Below, in pieces: positions 16,339-25,025 of a DNA stretch of 64,000 bases. The notes under the pieces were generated by a model. That model did no database searches. It was not told the DNA's origin and saw nothing but the letters and a program-made list of their open reading frames with translations. A program made the position numbers and the translations under genes. Within the stretch, counting starts at the first letter, position 1. Every line of letters starts with the position of its first letter. Source of the DNA: Salinispirillum marinum (GTDB lineage Bacteria; Pseudomonadota; Gammaproteobacteria; Pseudomonadales; Natronospirillaceae); NCBI RefSeq assembly GCF_042651565.1, contig NZ_JBHSDF010000003.1. One strand, written 5' to 3'.

Positions 16339-17816
16339 TGTTATTACAACAAAAGATTGACCGAATTACCGACATACTGCGCCGCGACGATGGCATTAGT
16401 GGTGCTATGCACTATACCGAGCAAACCTCTTGGGTGTTGTTCTTAAAGTTTTTGGATGATTATGAGTCTGAAAAAGAAGATGAAGCTGTACTGTCAGGTA
16501 AAGACTATCGCCCCGTAATGGATGATGAACACCGCTGGTCAAATTGGGCCTGCCCGAAAAATGCCGAGGGCAAGTTAGACATTAATCAAGTTCGCACGGG
16601 TGATGACTTAACCGATTATGTGAATAACGAGTTATTCCCTTATTTAAAAAGCTTTGCCAATGCCGCCATTACGGGAGCAGACCCAAAATCCTTCGCCTAT
16701 AAAATTGGTGCCATCTTCCAGTATTTAGACAACAAGGTAGCGTCTGGCCATACCTTGCGTGAAGTGCTGGATATTATCGACACACTGAATTTCCAGTCCA
16801 GTGATGAAATGTTTGAGCTGTCGTTAGTCTATGAAGGCTTATTGCAAAACATGGGCGACGCCGGTGGCTATGCGGGTGAGTTCTATACTCCGCGCCCAGT
16901 AGTACGCGCCATGATTAAGGCCATTGACCCGCAAGCCGGGCAAACCATTTACGATGCAGCGGCTGGCTCGTGCGGGTTCCTAGTCGAAGCCTTTGACCAC
17001 CTGAAAGCAAAAAAGAGTGCGCTTTCTACTGAGCAATGGGACTTTATCCAGCGCGATACCTTCTTTGGCTTTGAAAAAACCTCGCTGGCTTACGTCATGG
17101 GCATGATGAACATGATTTTGCATGGCATCGAGTCACCCAACCTGTTCCGTGGTAATACCCTGACGCAGAATATCCGCGACATTCAGGAAAAAGACCGCTA
17201 CGACATTATTCTGGCCAACCCCCCGTTTGGCGGTAAAGAAAAGTCACAAATCCAGCAAAACTTCCCTATCCAGAGTAATGCAACTGAACTGCTGTTTTTA
17301 CAGCACTTTATGAAAACACTGAAAAGTGGTGGCAAAGCAGCCATCGTCGTACCAGAAGGCGTGCTGTTCCAAACCAACAGTGCGTTTAAACAGGTCAAAC
17401 AAGAACTGCTGGAAAACTTTAACCTACACACCATTTTAAGCCTACCCGCTGGGGTATTTTTGCCATATTCGGGCGTAAAAACCAACGTGCTGTTTTTCGA
17501 GCGTAGCGGCGGCACCAGCGATGTCTGGTACTACGAATGTGAGCCTGAGCAAAAGCTCACCAAAAACAAACCGATCACCGACGAACATTTAAAAGAGTTT
17601 GTTGAGCTGTATAGCAGCCGAGAAACTACTGAGCGCTCTTGGACGGTATCCGCCAGTAAATTCGCTGAAGACTATGACCTATCCGCCAAAAATCCAGCCA
17701 AACAAAAAGATGCCGAGCATCTAGCGCCAAGCGATATCCTTAAGCAAATCCGCACCAAAGAAAAACTGGTGTCAGGCCTGTTGGATGAAATTGAAAACCT
17801 GTTGGCGGAGAAATGA
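16338..17816 (+). CDS. hsdM: Type I restriction-modification DNA methyltransferase subunit M
   Basis: 492 residues. An N-terminal HsdM helical domain (residues 1-140) is followed by GEFYTPRPVVRAMI, the SAM-binding motif I in YDAAAGSCGFLVEA and the catalytic motif IV ILANPPFGGKE, typical of N6-adenine methyltransferases (NPPF form). HsdM with HsdS methylates host recognition sites and forms the core of the restriction complex. Start ATG 16338 overlaps the stop of the ATPase gene, and the hsdS start overlaps its own stop (ATGA). Confidence 0.96.
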   Translation: MLLQQKIDRITDILRRDDGISGAMHYTEQTSWVLFLKFLDDYESEKEDEAVLSGKDYRPVMDDEHRWSNWACPKNAEGKLDINQVRTGDDLTDYVNNELFPYLKSFANAAITGADPKSFAYKIGAIFQYLDNKVASGHTLREVLDIIDTLNFQSSDEMFELSLVYEGLLQNMGDAGGYAGEFYTPRPVVRAMIKAIDPQAGQTIYDAAAGSCGFLVEAFDHLKAKKSALSTEQWDFIQRDTFFGFEKTSLAYVMGMMNMILHGIESPNLFRGNTLTQNIRDIQEKDRYDIILANPPFGGKEKSQIQQNFPIQSNATELLFLQHFMKTLKSGGKAAIVVPEGVLFQTNSAFKQVKQELLENFNLHTILSLPAGVFLPYSGVKTNVLFFERSGGTSDVWYYECEPEQKLTKNKPITDEHLKEFVELYSSRETTERSWTVSASKFAEDYDLSAKNPAKQKDAEHLAPSDILKQIRTKEKLVSGLLDEIENLLAEK

Positions 17817-19048
17817 GCATGGAGCAGGTTTTGCATAAATTGCCGGATGGGTGGAGTTACACAGAATTAGCCTCTCTCTGTAAGTTTGAGAATGGAGATC
17901 GAGGGAAAAACTACCCGTCTAGAGATGCTTTTGTAGAATCAGGAATTCCTGTCATTAACGCAGGTAATTTAGATGGACGAAAAATAGTCGAGGCTGGACT
18001 AAATTACATAACCCGCGAACGGTACGATATTTTGGGCTCCGGGAAAATCCGCCAGGGCGATTTACTGTTCTGCTTAAGAGGGTCTTTAGGAAAGTGCGCT
18101 ATCGTAAGCAATCTAAGCGAAGGTGCAATTGCCTCATCTTTGGTAATTGTTAGACCGTCTGAAGCTCTCGACCCAAATTACTTGCTGTATTATTTTAATA
18201 GCTCTCTATGTGCTACTTTCATTGAACGCTATAACAACGGTGCTGCGCAGCCAAATTTGTCTGCAAAAAGTTTGTCTAAGTTTCTTATTCCGCTGGCATC
18301 ACAGAACGAACAAAAACGCATTGTCGAAAAACTCGACGCACTGCTCACCCGCATCGACACAGCTATCGAGCATTTGCAACAGAGCGTCACACTGAAAAAT
18401 AGCCTTTTTCATTCAGCGCTTGATGGTCAGTTTTCAACTATCACTGAGAGAATGACGATTGAATCGCTAGCTGAGGTAAAAGGCGGCAAGCGCTTACCAA
18501 AAGGTGAAAAGCTAAGTGATGAAGAGACTGAGCACCCATATATCCGAGTGGCAGATTTTACCGATAGAGGAACGATAGATTTATCTGGTATCAAGTACAT
18601 ATCGAAAGAAATCCATGAACAAATCAAACGCTATGTGATTTCCAAGGACGACCTTTATATCAGTATTGCTGGGACTATCGGTAAGACAGGCTTCGTCCCC
18701 CCAGAATTGGACGGTGCAAACCTGACAGAAAACGCCGCTAAGTTGGTTATCAAAGATAAACAACAACTAGATTTAAGCTACCTGTATCTGTTTACATTGA
18801 CCTCTGATTTCTCTGCACAGGCAGGGTTAGCGACCAAGACAGTTGCACAGCCTAAGTTGGCACTAACTCGTTTAAGCAAAATTGAAATCCCAATGTGTTC
18901 ATTGGAAGAGCAGAAGTCATTGGTATCAACGATTGAAGCGCTGAAAAGTAAAATTCACGATGCGGAAGCAGTCCTTCTAGGGAAAATAGAAGACTTGAAA
19001 AGCTTAAAAGCATCAATTCTTGATTCTGCCTTTAAAGGCGAGCTCTAA
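17813..19048 (+). CDS. hsdS: Type I restriction-modification specificity subunit S
   Basis: 411 residues with the two-fold repeat expected of HsdS. The first target-recognition domain (about 10-165) ends in a central conserved helix (ASQNEQKRIVEKLDALLTRI). The second (about 210-355) opens with ESLAEVKGGKRLPKG and ends in a second conserved coiled-coil helix (SLEEQKSLVSTIEALKSKI). The two recognition domains read the two halves of a bipartite DNA site. The sequence recognised cannot be deduced. A strong ribosome binding site for the next gene lies right after its stop, which keeps the operon going into the SIR2 gene. Confidence 0.94.
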   Translation: MSMEQVLHKLPDGWSYTELASLCKFENGDRGKNYPSRDAFVESGIPVINAGNLDGRKIVEAGLNYITRERYDILGSGKIRQGDLLFCLRGSLGKCAIVSNLSEGAIASSLVIVRPSEALDPNYLLYYFNSSLCATFIERYNNGAAQPNLSAKSLSKFLIPLASQNEQKRIVEKLDALLTRIDTAIEHLQQSVTLKNSLFHSALDGQFSTITERMTIESLAEVKGGKRLPKGEKLSDEETEHPYIRVADFTDRGTIDLSGIKYISKEIHEQIKRYVISKDDLYISIAGTIGKTGFVPPELDGANLTENAAKLVIKDKQQLDLSYLYLFTLTSDFSAQAGLATKTVAQPKLALTRLSKIEIPMCSLEEQKSLVSTIEALKSKIHDAEAVLLGKIEDLKSLKASILDSAFKGEL

Positions 19049-19057
19049 GGAGGGAGT

Positions 19058-20200
19058 ATGGCATTTGATACCACAATTTTTGAACAAAAAGAATTCAGAG
19101 AAGTAATCAACAAACTCGAAGAGTTGCTATCACATTCAAAAGCGGTTCTGTTAGGTGCAGGAGCAAGTGTTTGCGCTGGGCTCCCATTAACAAGCCAGCT
19201 AACAGAAAAAGCACTAATAAGTGACAAGCTCTCCGACGATTCAAAGCAGATATTGACTGCCATACAAAACTCTTTTGCTGGCGCAAATCCAGCTTCGCAT
19301 ATAGAAGACTACTTAAGCGAACTCGTAGATTGGCTTGCTATCACTGCTCGCCGAACAAATCGCAATGTAACTGTTAGTGATGTATCTATTGGAGGTGCTG
19401 AATATAGTAATGATCAGCTATTAGCAGCGATAAACGAGATAAAACTGGCTATTTTTGACGTAATTAAAGTTGATGTAGATTCTGCTGTACATGAGCGCTT
19501 TGTTCAGGCACTGCATCGACCAATGCGACCAGGGAAAGACAACCAGTCGAGCACAATCGATTATCTGGTGATGAACTACGACACGTTAATTGAAGACTCA
19601 CTCGCACTATCACAATTGCGATATGCCGATGGTTTAGAAGGCGGCGTATCAGGATGGTGGAACCCTTCGACGTTTGAACAGAACAATCTAGATGCCCGAG
19701 TGTTTAAGCTACATGGTTCCATCAATTGGGCTGAACATGCTTCTTCATCAACACCACTGCGTATTGCTCCGCATTTGAAGCGCAGCCAAGATCAAGCTGC
19801 GAAGATTATGATTTGGCCTGCATCGACTAAATACCGTGAAACTCAACTCGACCCCTACGCAAATTTAATGCACAGAGCAAGAGCTGTTTTAAACCCGCGA
19901 GATGGTAGCCAACGAGTTTTATTGATTGCAGGTTATAGCTTTGGCGATGCCCATATCAATCTAGAAATCGAACGTGGTTTAAGGGCTTCAAATGGCAATT
20001 TAACCGTGATTGCGTTTACGAGCGACCCTGTACCTAGTGGCGCGCTGAAAATTTGGTATGAAGACAGCTCAATCAACGAACAAGTACTTATTTTTGCCGA
20101 TAAAGGTTTTTATCACGCCGATCACAAGGCAACCTCAACCAATAGCATTGAATGGTGGAAGTTTGAAATCCTAACCCAGATCCTTGAAGGAGGTATTTGA
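19058..20200 (+). CDS. SIR2-family NADase, SIR2-HerA defence pair
   Basis: 380 residues. The NAD-binding SIR2 fold is shown by LLGAGASVCAGLPLTSQL (residues 31-48), NYDTLIED with the probable catalytic Asn173, KLHGSINW with His219, and the C-terminal LIAGYSFGDAHIN. This arrangement is the SIR2_2 type found in antiphage proteins that consume NAD+, not the deacetylase type (no zinc-binding cysteine cluster). The start has a near-perfect AAGGAGGG site ten bases after hsdS. The next gene encodes a HerA ATPase, and SIR2 with HerA is a known antiphage pair that forms a large complex and causes abortive infection by NAD+ depletion. Catalysis here is inferred from the motifs. Confidence 0.88.
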   Translation: MAFDTTIFEQKEFREVINKLEELLSHSKAVLLGAGASVCAGLPLTSQLTEKALISDKLSDDSKQILTAIQNSFAGANPASHIEDYLSELVDWLAITARRTNRNVTVSDVSIGGAEYSNDQLLAAINEIKLAIFDVIKVDVDSAVHERFVQALHRPMRPGKDNQSSTIDYLVMNYDTLIEDSLALSQLRYADGLEGGVSGWWNPSTFEQNNLDARVFKLHGSINWAEHASSSTPLRIAPHLKRSQDQAAKIMIWPASTKYRETQLDPYANLMHRARAVLNPRDGSQRVLLIAGYSFGDAHINLEIERGLRASNGNLTVIAFTSDPVPSGALKIWYEDSSINEQVLIFADKGFYHADHKATSTNSIEWWKFEILTQILEGGI

Positions 20201-20201
20201 T

Positions 20202-21944
20202 ATGGATAACAAATATATAAAACCCATTGAGAATCTCTCTATCGGGAAAATTATTGAGGTGGATGGCTCGCGTATTATCGCCGAGCTCGACCCTACGATT
20301 TCAGACTTATCCCGCGTATTTGCTGGTGAAAACTATCCGATTGGGCAGTTTGGCTCAATCATCAAAGTTCATTTTGGTCGCCGCTCTATTTATGGGTTAG
20401 TTAGTCGATTGCGTATGAAGGCTGACTACCAGCTAGAAAAGGGCTTGCCTATCGCGTCTTCAGATGAGCGCATAATTGAGGCTGACTTGTTTGGTGAGGG
20501 AGAGTGGCGCAGGAAAGGTGAAGATGAATTTTCTCTCGAATTTGAACGCGGCGTTGCTACTTATCCACTACCGCAGCAAACCATTTATCTGACACCCAAA
20601 TCAGAACTTAGGTTTATTTACGGTGACGCCAAAGGTGCGGTTATTCAACTTGGAGAGCATGTTGGCTCTGGCGGTGCACCTTGTTACGCTGAGTTGAATG
20701 AATTGCTAGGCAAGCATACTGCTATTCTTGGCTCCACCGGTGCCGGTAAATCAGGTACTGTGGCGGCAGTTATTCACAGTATTCTCGAGCGCGGACAGAT
20801 AGCTAATCATGAGCATTGGCACCCACAAATTATTATCCTCGACCCTCATAATGAATACGGCAAAGCGTTTCCCGCACACCAACGTTTATCGACCGATGAA
20901 GGTTCACTAAAACTACCGTATTGGTTACTCGATTTAGAAGAGTCATTGAGCTTGTTTATCGGCAAGACCGAGTTTGCAGCAACATCACAATCAAACATAA
21001 TTAAAAATGCCCTAATAGCGGTTCGTGAGGCAGCAGCTGGACAGCTTGGGCTTAATAAGAACCAATTAACAGTTGACTCGCCGATCCCTTACATTATTGG
21101 AAGTGCAGAAGGCTTAGATCATTTTGGATTCAAAGATGGAACACGCTACGAAGAAGGATTAATCGGTGCCATCAACGCGCAGCGACCAGAAAACAAAGAT
21201 AAAAAGCAGCATGAGGATTTTAGTCGAGTTATTCGAAAGATAGATTCATTGCTAAAAGATGGTCGACTCAAATTCATGATGGAAAGTTGGGATGGTGACA
21301 AAGATCCGTTACCTACAATCGTCAATCAATTCTTAACGCAGAAAACCACAGTTCAGATTGTTGACTTGTCTGGTGTACCTAATGAAGTCGCCGGTGTTGC
21401 TAGCGCTGCAATAGCGAGAATCGTTTTTCAACTTAAAGTCTGGCAAACCGAAGCTGAACGGCAAAATAGCCCAGTACTTTTGGTGTGCGAAGAGGCACAC
21501 CGATACGTACCGAATCGTGGTGAAGCTCAGTATGAGGCAGCGCAGTCTGCAATTCGTCGAATTGCGAAGGAAGGCCGTAAGTATGGCGTTGGTCTGTTAC
21601 TCGTCTCTCAGAGACCTAGTGAAGTTGAGGCAACGGTGTTATCGCAATGCAACTCATGGATTGTACTTCGAATAACCAATGATGCCGACCGTGAACATGT
21701 TCGTAGTGTGTTACCGGATTCGATGTCTGGCTTAACAAAAATGCTCTCCGGTTTAAGGCGTCAAGAGGCTATATTTGTCGGGCAAGCAGCAACGTTACCA
21801 ACCAGAGTGATGATTCGCAGCTTGTCTGATGATCAACTACCTCGTTCGAATGATGTGGATTTTGACAAGGGTTGGCAGCAACGGGCAATGACGATAGAGC
21901 AGATTGGTGCGGTGGTTACGAAGTGGCGCTATCAGAGTAAGTAA
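20202..21944 (+). CDS. herA: HerA-type ATPase, SIR2-HerA defence pair
   Basis: 580 residues from ATG 20202, two bases after the SIR2 stop, with the full AAGGAGGT site inside the end of the SIR2 gene. An N-terminal HAS-barrel (about 10-90) precedes the RecA-like motor: Walker A LGSTGAGKSGT near 177, IILDPHNEYGKAF, Walker B LLVCEEAHRYVP near 428, and SQRPSEVEATVLSQCNSW, the sensor and arginine-finger region of the HerA/FtsK group. HerA rings translocate DNA with NurA in repair; next to SIR2 they act as the partner of the NADase. The gene following is DUF3800, not NurA or DUF4297. Confidence 0.9.
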   Translation: MDNKYIKPIENLSIGKIIEVDGSRIIAELDPTISDLSRVFAGENYPIGQFGSIIKVHFGRRSIYGLVSRLRMKADYQLEKGLPIASSDERIIEADLFGEGEWRRKGEDEFSLEFERGVATYPLPQQTIYLTPKSELRFIYGDAKGAVIQLGEHVGSGGAPCYAELNELLGKHTAILGSTGAGKSGTVAAVIHSILERGQIANHEHWHPQIIILDPHNEYGKAFPAHQRLSTDEGSLKLPYWLLDLEESLSLFIGKTEFAATSQSNIIKNALIAVREAAAGQLGLNKNQLTVDSPIPYIIGSAEGLDHFGFKDGTRYEEGLIGAINAQRPENKDKKQHEDFSRVIRKIDSLLKDGRLKFMMESWDGDKDPLPTIVNQFLTQKTTVQIVDLSGVPNEVAGVASAAIARIVFQLKVWQTEAERQNSPVLLVCEEAHRYVPNRGEAQYEAAQSAIRRIAKEGRKYGVGLLLVSQRPSEVEATVLSQCNSWIVLRITNDADREHVRSVLPDSMSGLTKMLSGLRRQEAIFVGQAATLPTRVMIRSLSDDQLPRSNDVDFDKGWQQRAMTIEQIGAVVTKWRYQSK

Positions 21945-21961
21945 TTTATTGAGTACGAAGA

Positions 21962-22660
21962 ATGACAATTTACAACGTCTACTGCGATGAAAGCCGCCAC
22001 ACTTCAGACCCGTCACAGCCGTATATAGTTATTGGTGCGCTGCAATGCCCTCGTGAAGAAAAATACCGTATTGTTGGGCGCTTACATGGCCTGATGAGCA
22101 AGCATGGCATTAAGACCGAGTTTGGTTGGAAAAAATTATCTCCCAACAAATCTGATTTTTATCGAAGCCTTATACAGTTGTTTTCTGAAGAAAACTCACT
22201 TTCATTTCGATGTATTGTGGTCGACCGCAGGCAACTGAATCACGAACAGTGGAACGATGGGGATAAAGAGCTTGGTTTTTACAAGCTGTACTATCAATTG
22301 CTAGTCCACTGGCTTCAACCTGGCGACAGCTATCATGTATATCTTGATTGGCAGCAGAATGCGTGCAGCACGCGCTTTGAGGAATTGCGCCAGATTCTGG
22401 TTCACAAACTATCTGACCGCGCCAAGCTTGCATGTTTAGAGCCAGTTGAATCACATAACCAACCACTGATACAACTCTCTGATTTATTGATGGGAGCGGT
22501 AGGATATAGCTGGAACGAAATGCAGAACCGACCTAATGCCAGTGCATTTAAATCTGCGTTTGTCGATGAGCTTGCGAGATCGTTAGGTAAGGGTAGCCTG
22601 CGTTACACCACAACCAAAGGCGAGCGAAACTTTAATATCTTCAATTGGCAGGGACGATAG
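21962..22660 (+). CDS. DUF3800 protein, probable RNase H-fold enzyme
   Basis: 232 residues. It opens with YNVYCDES, the family's first acidic motif; a central VYLDWQQNACS segment and QLSDLLMGAVGY near residue 170 complete the DUF3800 pattern. The family is thought to have an RNase H-like fold with acidic metal ligands, and is often found next to restriction and defence genes. Its function is not established. It starts 17 bases after herA on the same strand, so it probably belongs to the same defence transcript, either as a third part of the SIR2-HerA system or as a separate system. Confidence 0.82.
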   Translation: MTIYNVYCDESRHTSDPSQPYIVIGALQCPREEKYRIVGRLHGLMSKHGIKTEFGWKKLSPNKSDFYRSLIQLFSEENSLSFRCIVVDRRQLNHEQWNDGDKELGFYKLYYQLLVHWLQPGDSYHVYLDWQQNACSTRFEELRQILVHKLSDRAKLACLEPVESHNQPLIQLSDLLMGAVGYSWNEMQNRPNASAFKSAFVDELARSLGKGSLRYTTTKGERNFNIFNWQGR

Positions 22661-22662
22661 CT

Positions 22663-23178
22663 GTGGCAGAAAGTTTGTGGCCGCAACTGCGGCTAAAAGC
22701 TGATACTGAAGAAGAGTTGATTGAGAAATACCGAAAGGTATATCTGGAAACGTATGTGCATGATGAAAATGGCAATGCTAGAGTGTTTACCGATTGGTGC
22801 GGTGTAACATACAAGTTTGGTGCGAGTGCTTTTGATCATGCCTTTACTGAGTCTACCAATTACCGAACCAGTTCAGGTATTCACGATAGCGGTTTCTCCA
22901 AAAAGCGTGCTAGACGAATAATGTGGATTAAAGAAGTGTTGGCTCTATCAGCCGGGACTGTGCAGCGCTACAGCCAATCTCGTCAAACCGATCGCGGTAA
23001 AACCGCAAAGCGTAGGACATTGGTCGTCGTTGAAGAAAAGTATGTGGTTGTATTTGATGATCCAAGGAAGGTCGGAGATCCACATTGGTTTGTTACAGCA
23101 TTTCCAGCAGACCAAGCCTATCTTGAGCGGATAAAGAGGACGAGCTTTTTAGTGGAAACTAAACAAGGAGGGAGATAA
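22663..23178 (+). CDS. Unrecognised protein at the end of the defence operon
   Basis: About 171 residues from GTG 22663, two bases after the DUF3800 stop and with AGGGACG upstream; TTG 22645 is an alternative. I do not recognise the family with confidence. Visible features: an acidic N-terminal helix (DTEEELIEKYRKVYLET), a central basic stretch (SKKRARRIMWIKEVL), then RRTLVVVEEKYVVVFDD and DPHWFVTAFPADQAYLE. The last two strands and the basic patches resemble small BECR-fold RNases found in phage and toxin proteins, but this is only a resemblance. It is linked to the DUF3800 gene and lies just before the broken edge of the island. Confidence 0.6.
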   Translation: MAESLWPQLRLKADTEEELIEKYRKVYLETYVHDENGNARVFTDWCGVTYKFGASAFDHAFTESTNYRTSSGIHDSGFSKKRARRIMWIKEVLALSAGTVQRYSQSRQTDRGKTAKRRTLVVVEEKYVVVFDDPRKVGDPHWFVTAFPADQAYLERIKRTSFLVETKQGGR

Positions 23179-23576
23179 GCCCCAGTCTTAACGGCGACTG
23201 AGGCGCAGCCACGAACCAAAACGCTAGGTAAAGGTTCAACCAGCTCCGAAGAGCGTGCAGGCATTATGGTAGTCGATTAGCAAAATATCAAGCAATTTGA
23301 GATGTAAATGAGAACAACTACCGTTCAACTTCATTTTTAGAGTATTTCGGCACAGTGAAACGTGTAGACATTAACAGGCTTCTTTTAGACAAACTGCCCG
23401 ATGTTCTGGATGCGACCCAGAAAGATAATAAGGTCAAAAACCTGCTACAGGCCCTGAAACAAGAGGGTGTCATTGAGCCTGATGGAAAGTCTTGGCGAAT
23501 GTCTAAGAAACGATAGTTTAGACATTTCTAGATATTTTTTAGACATTCGCTCCTAGCCAAGCCTAGCCGAATTGCC
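23179..23576. other. Right boundary of the defence island
   Basis: 398 bases between the last defence gene and the HDOD gene. The first part (23179-23300) has short complementary segments, such as ACGCT with AGCGT around 23220-23262, but no recognised RNA. The second part carries the tail of a broken gene described separately. The sequence AGACATT occurs three times (within about 23366-23372, 23518-23524 and 23540-23546). No insertion sequence or tRNA marks the junction. Confidence 0.5.
23301..23516 (+). pseudogene. 3' remnant of a deleted gene (C-terminal winged-helix-like tail)
   Basis: The frame is open from just after TGA 23298-23300 to TAG 23514-23516 and has no good start; a GTG at 23355 would give only 53 residues. 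The translation contains STSFLEYFGTVKR, then NRLLLDKLPDVLD, then KVKNLLQALKQEGVI and GKSWRMSKK. This looks like the C-terminal winged-helix tail of larger ATP-binding or AlbA/Schlafen-type proteins that accompany restriction systems. The most likely history is that a longer gene of the island was lost by deletion, leaving its last 70 or so codons. The homology is from pattern recognition and not checked. Confidence 0.5.
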
Positions 23577-24803
23577 TCACTTATCCCGCTCGTACGCGTT
23601 CGCCCATTGAATGGCGTCTTTGTACATCCGTACCAAGCTTTCTTCAGGCACTTTCAAGCGGTCTAGGGCGGTTTTTAGGCGCGCCCAACTGCCTTTTTCC
23701 ATGGTACTAACCACGGCTAAATAGCCCGCCATCATGCCTTTATGGTCAATCAAGGCTTGCCGAACATCGGTATTCAGCGATAAGCGTTGCAACAGTTCCG
23801 TCAATTGCGCGTCCATCACGGCGTCAAGGGTTGAGAACAAACCAACCAAAAAGGCGCGGGCGGGGTCTACCGTGTTGTTCTGTTCTTTCGCCAGCAATTC
23901 GCAAAAGCGGGCGCGGGTAATGGCAAGGCGCAACAATTCCGCCGGCTTACTGTCGTTCAATTGACCCACAGCGATGACGGTGGCGAAGCGCTTCACCTCA
24001 TCTTCCCCCAAATACACCAAGGCTTGGGTCAGGTTTTCAATCGGATTGCCGCGCAAGAACGCTGGGGAGTTGACGTATTTGATCAGCCGTTCGGTGATTG
24101 CGCGGTCGGTTTCAATGATGGAACTCATCAACAGCAAGTCGGCGGCTGGCTTGCTGCATTCGCAGATCAATTGCACCAGCTTTTCTTGTTGTGGCGTCAA
24201 GTCGATGGGGTTGTGACCCTGTGGACGACTAAAGAAGGTGCCTTGAAACAAGGAAAATCCCAGCTTTTTGGCTTGCACAAAATGTTTGTAGGAATCGACC
24301 CCAATGGCCATGGATTGATAGTTAACACCGCTCTCATCCAGTTGTGCTTTCAGAGCGACGATGGCTTCCTGGCTGTCGGTTTTTAAGTTCACCAGAACAT
24401 AAGACAACAGTGGGTATATGGGCTCCCAAGTAGGGTCGTTGGGTAGGTGAACGGCAAGTTGATAGCCGCGGTTGCATATTTTGATCAGTGCATTGATCAC
24501 ATCTGATGTGGGTCGAACCGAGGAGGCGACACGGACAATGAGTTGTTTTTTTGGAATCGACAGTGGCGCCATTTCCAGCAGTTCGGCCGTGTCGAATTGA
24601 ATCATGGCCGGCAGTCCCGCCGTCATGTCCAGTGTGGTGGCGAGCTTATGGGGGCCTTTGGGGCGCAGCATCGCTTCTTCGGTAATGTCAGGGGGTGGTT
24701 CATCCATGTCAGGGAGCGGCGCGCGGCGCAACAGCAATTCATAGGAATGCAGTTGCCGCTGTCGATTAAAAATTGGCTGTCGAACGATATGATGATAATC
24801 CAT
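23577..24803 (-). CDS. HDOD domain protein with degenerate EAL domain (YuxH type)
   Basis: 408 residues. The N-terminus has MDYHHIVRQPIFNRQRQLHSYELLLR, which is the EAL fold with the catalytic EAL motif lost, as in YuxH-like proteins that do not cleave cyclic di-GMP. The C-terminal half is an HDOD domain (LLLMSSIIETDRAITERLIKYVNS, NPIENLTQALVYLGEDEVKR). HDOD proteins act in signalling, often in motility and stress control, and have no known catalytic activity. It follows the chemoreceptor gene on the same strand, 222 bases downstream of that stop, and lies just outside the defence island. Confidence 0.88.
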   Translation of the reverse strand: MDYHHIVRQPIFNRQRQLHSYELLLRRAPLPDMDEPPPDITEEAMLRPKGPHKLATTLDMTAGLPAMIQFDTAELLEMAPLSIPKKQLIVRVASSVRPTSDVINALIKICNRGYQLAVHLPNDPTWEPIYPLLSYVLVNLKTDSQEAIVALKAQLDESGVNYQSMAIGVDSYKHFVQAKKLGFSLFQGTFFSRPQGHNPIDLTPQQEKLVQLICECSKPAADLLLMSSIIETDRAITERLIKYVNSPAFLRGNPIENLTQALVYLGEDEVKRFATVIAVGQLNDSKPAELLRLAITRARFCELLAKEQNNTVDPARAFLVGLFSTLDAVMDAQLTELLQRLSLNTDVRQALIDHKGMMAGYLAVVSTMEKGSWARLKTALDRLKVPEESLVRMYKDAIQWANAYERDK

Positions 24804-25025
24804 AGCGTGGCATCCCTACTCATTGACCGCTGCAAAACAGCGCCCACGAGCATTATTGTTATAGGTTACACGGTCATGCATAGAAGGCCTGCTGCAATCC
24901 GGTGGTTAGAGACATAGAGAAGCGCGAAGCCTCCATCAACATCCTGTTGCTGAAGGCTTGGCTTGGAGTATAGCAGGGATTGGATCAGTATTTGTACAGT
25001 GCAAGAAGAACAACGCACCGCTTCT

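Noticed and set aside
23179..23300. Group II intron or retron RNA at the island edge
   Set aside because: Some short complementary segments exist but no domain V, no msr-like structure and no reverse transcriptase.
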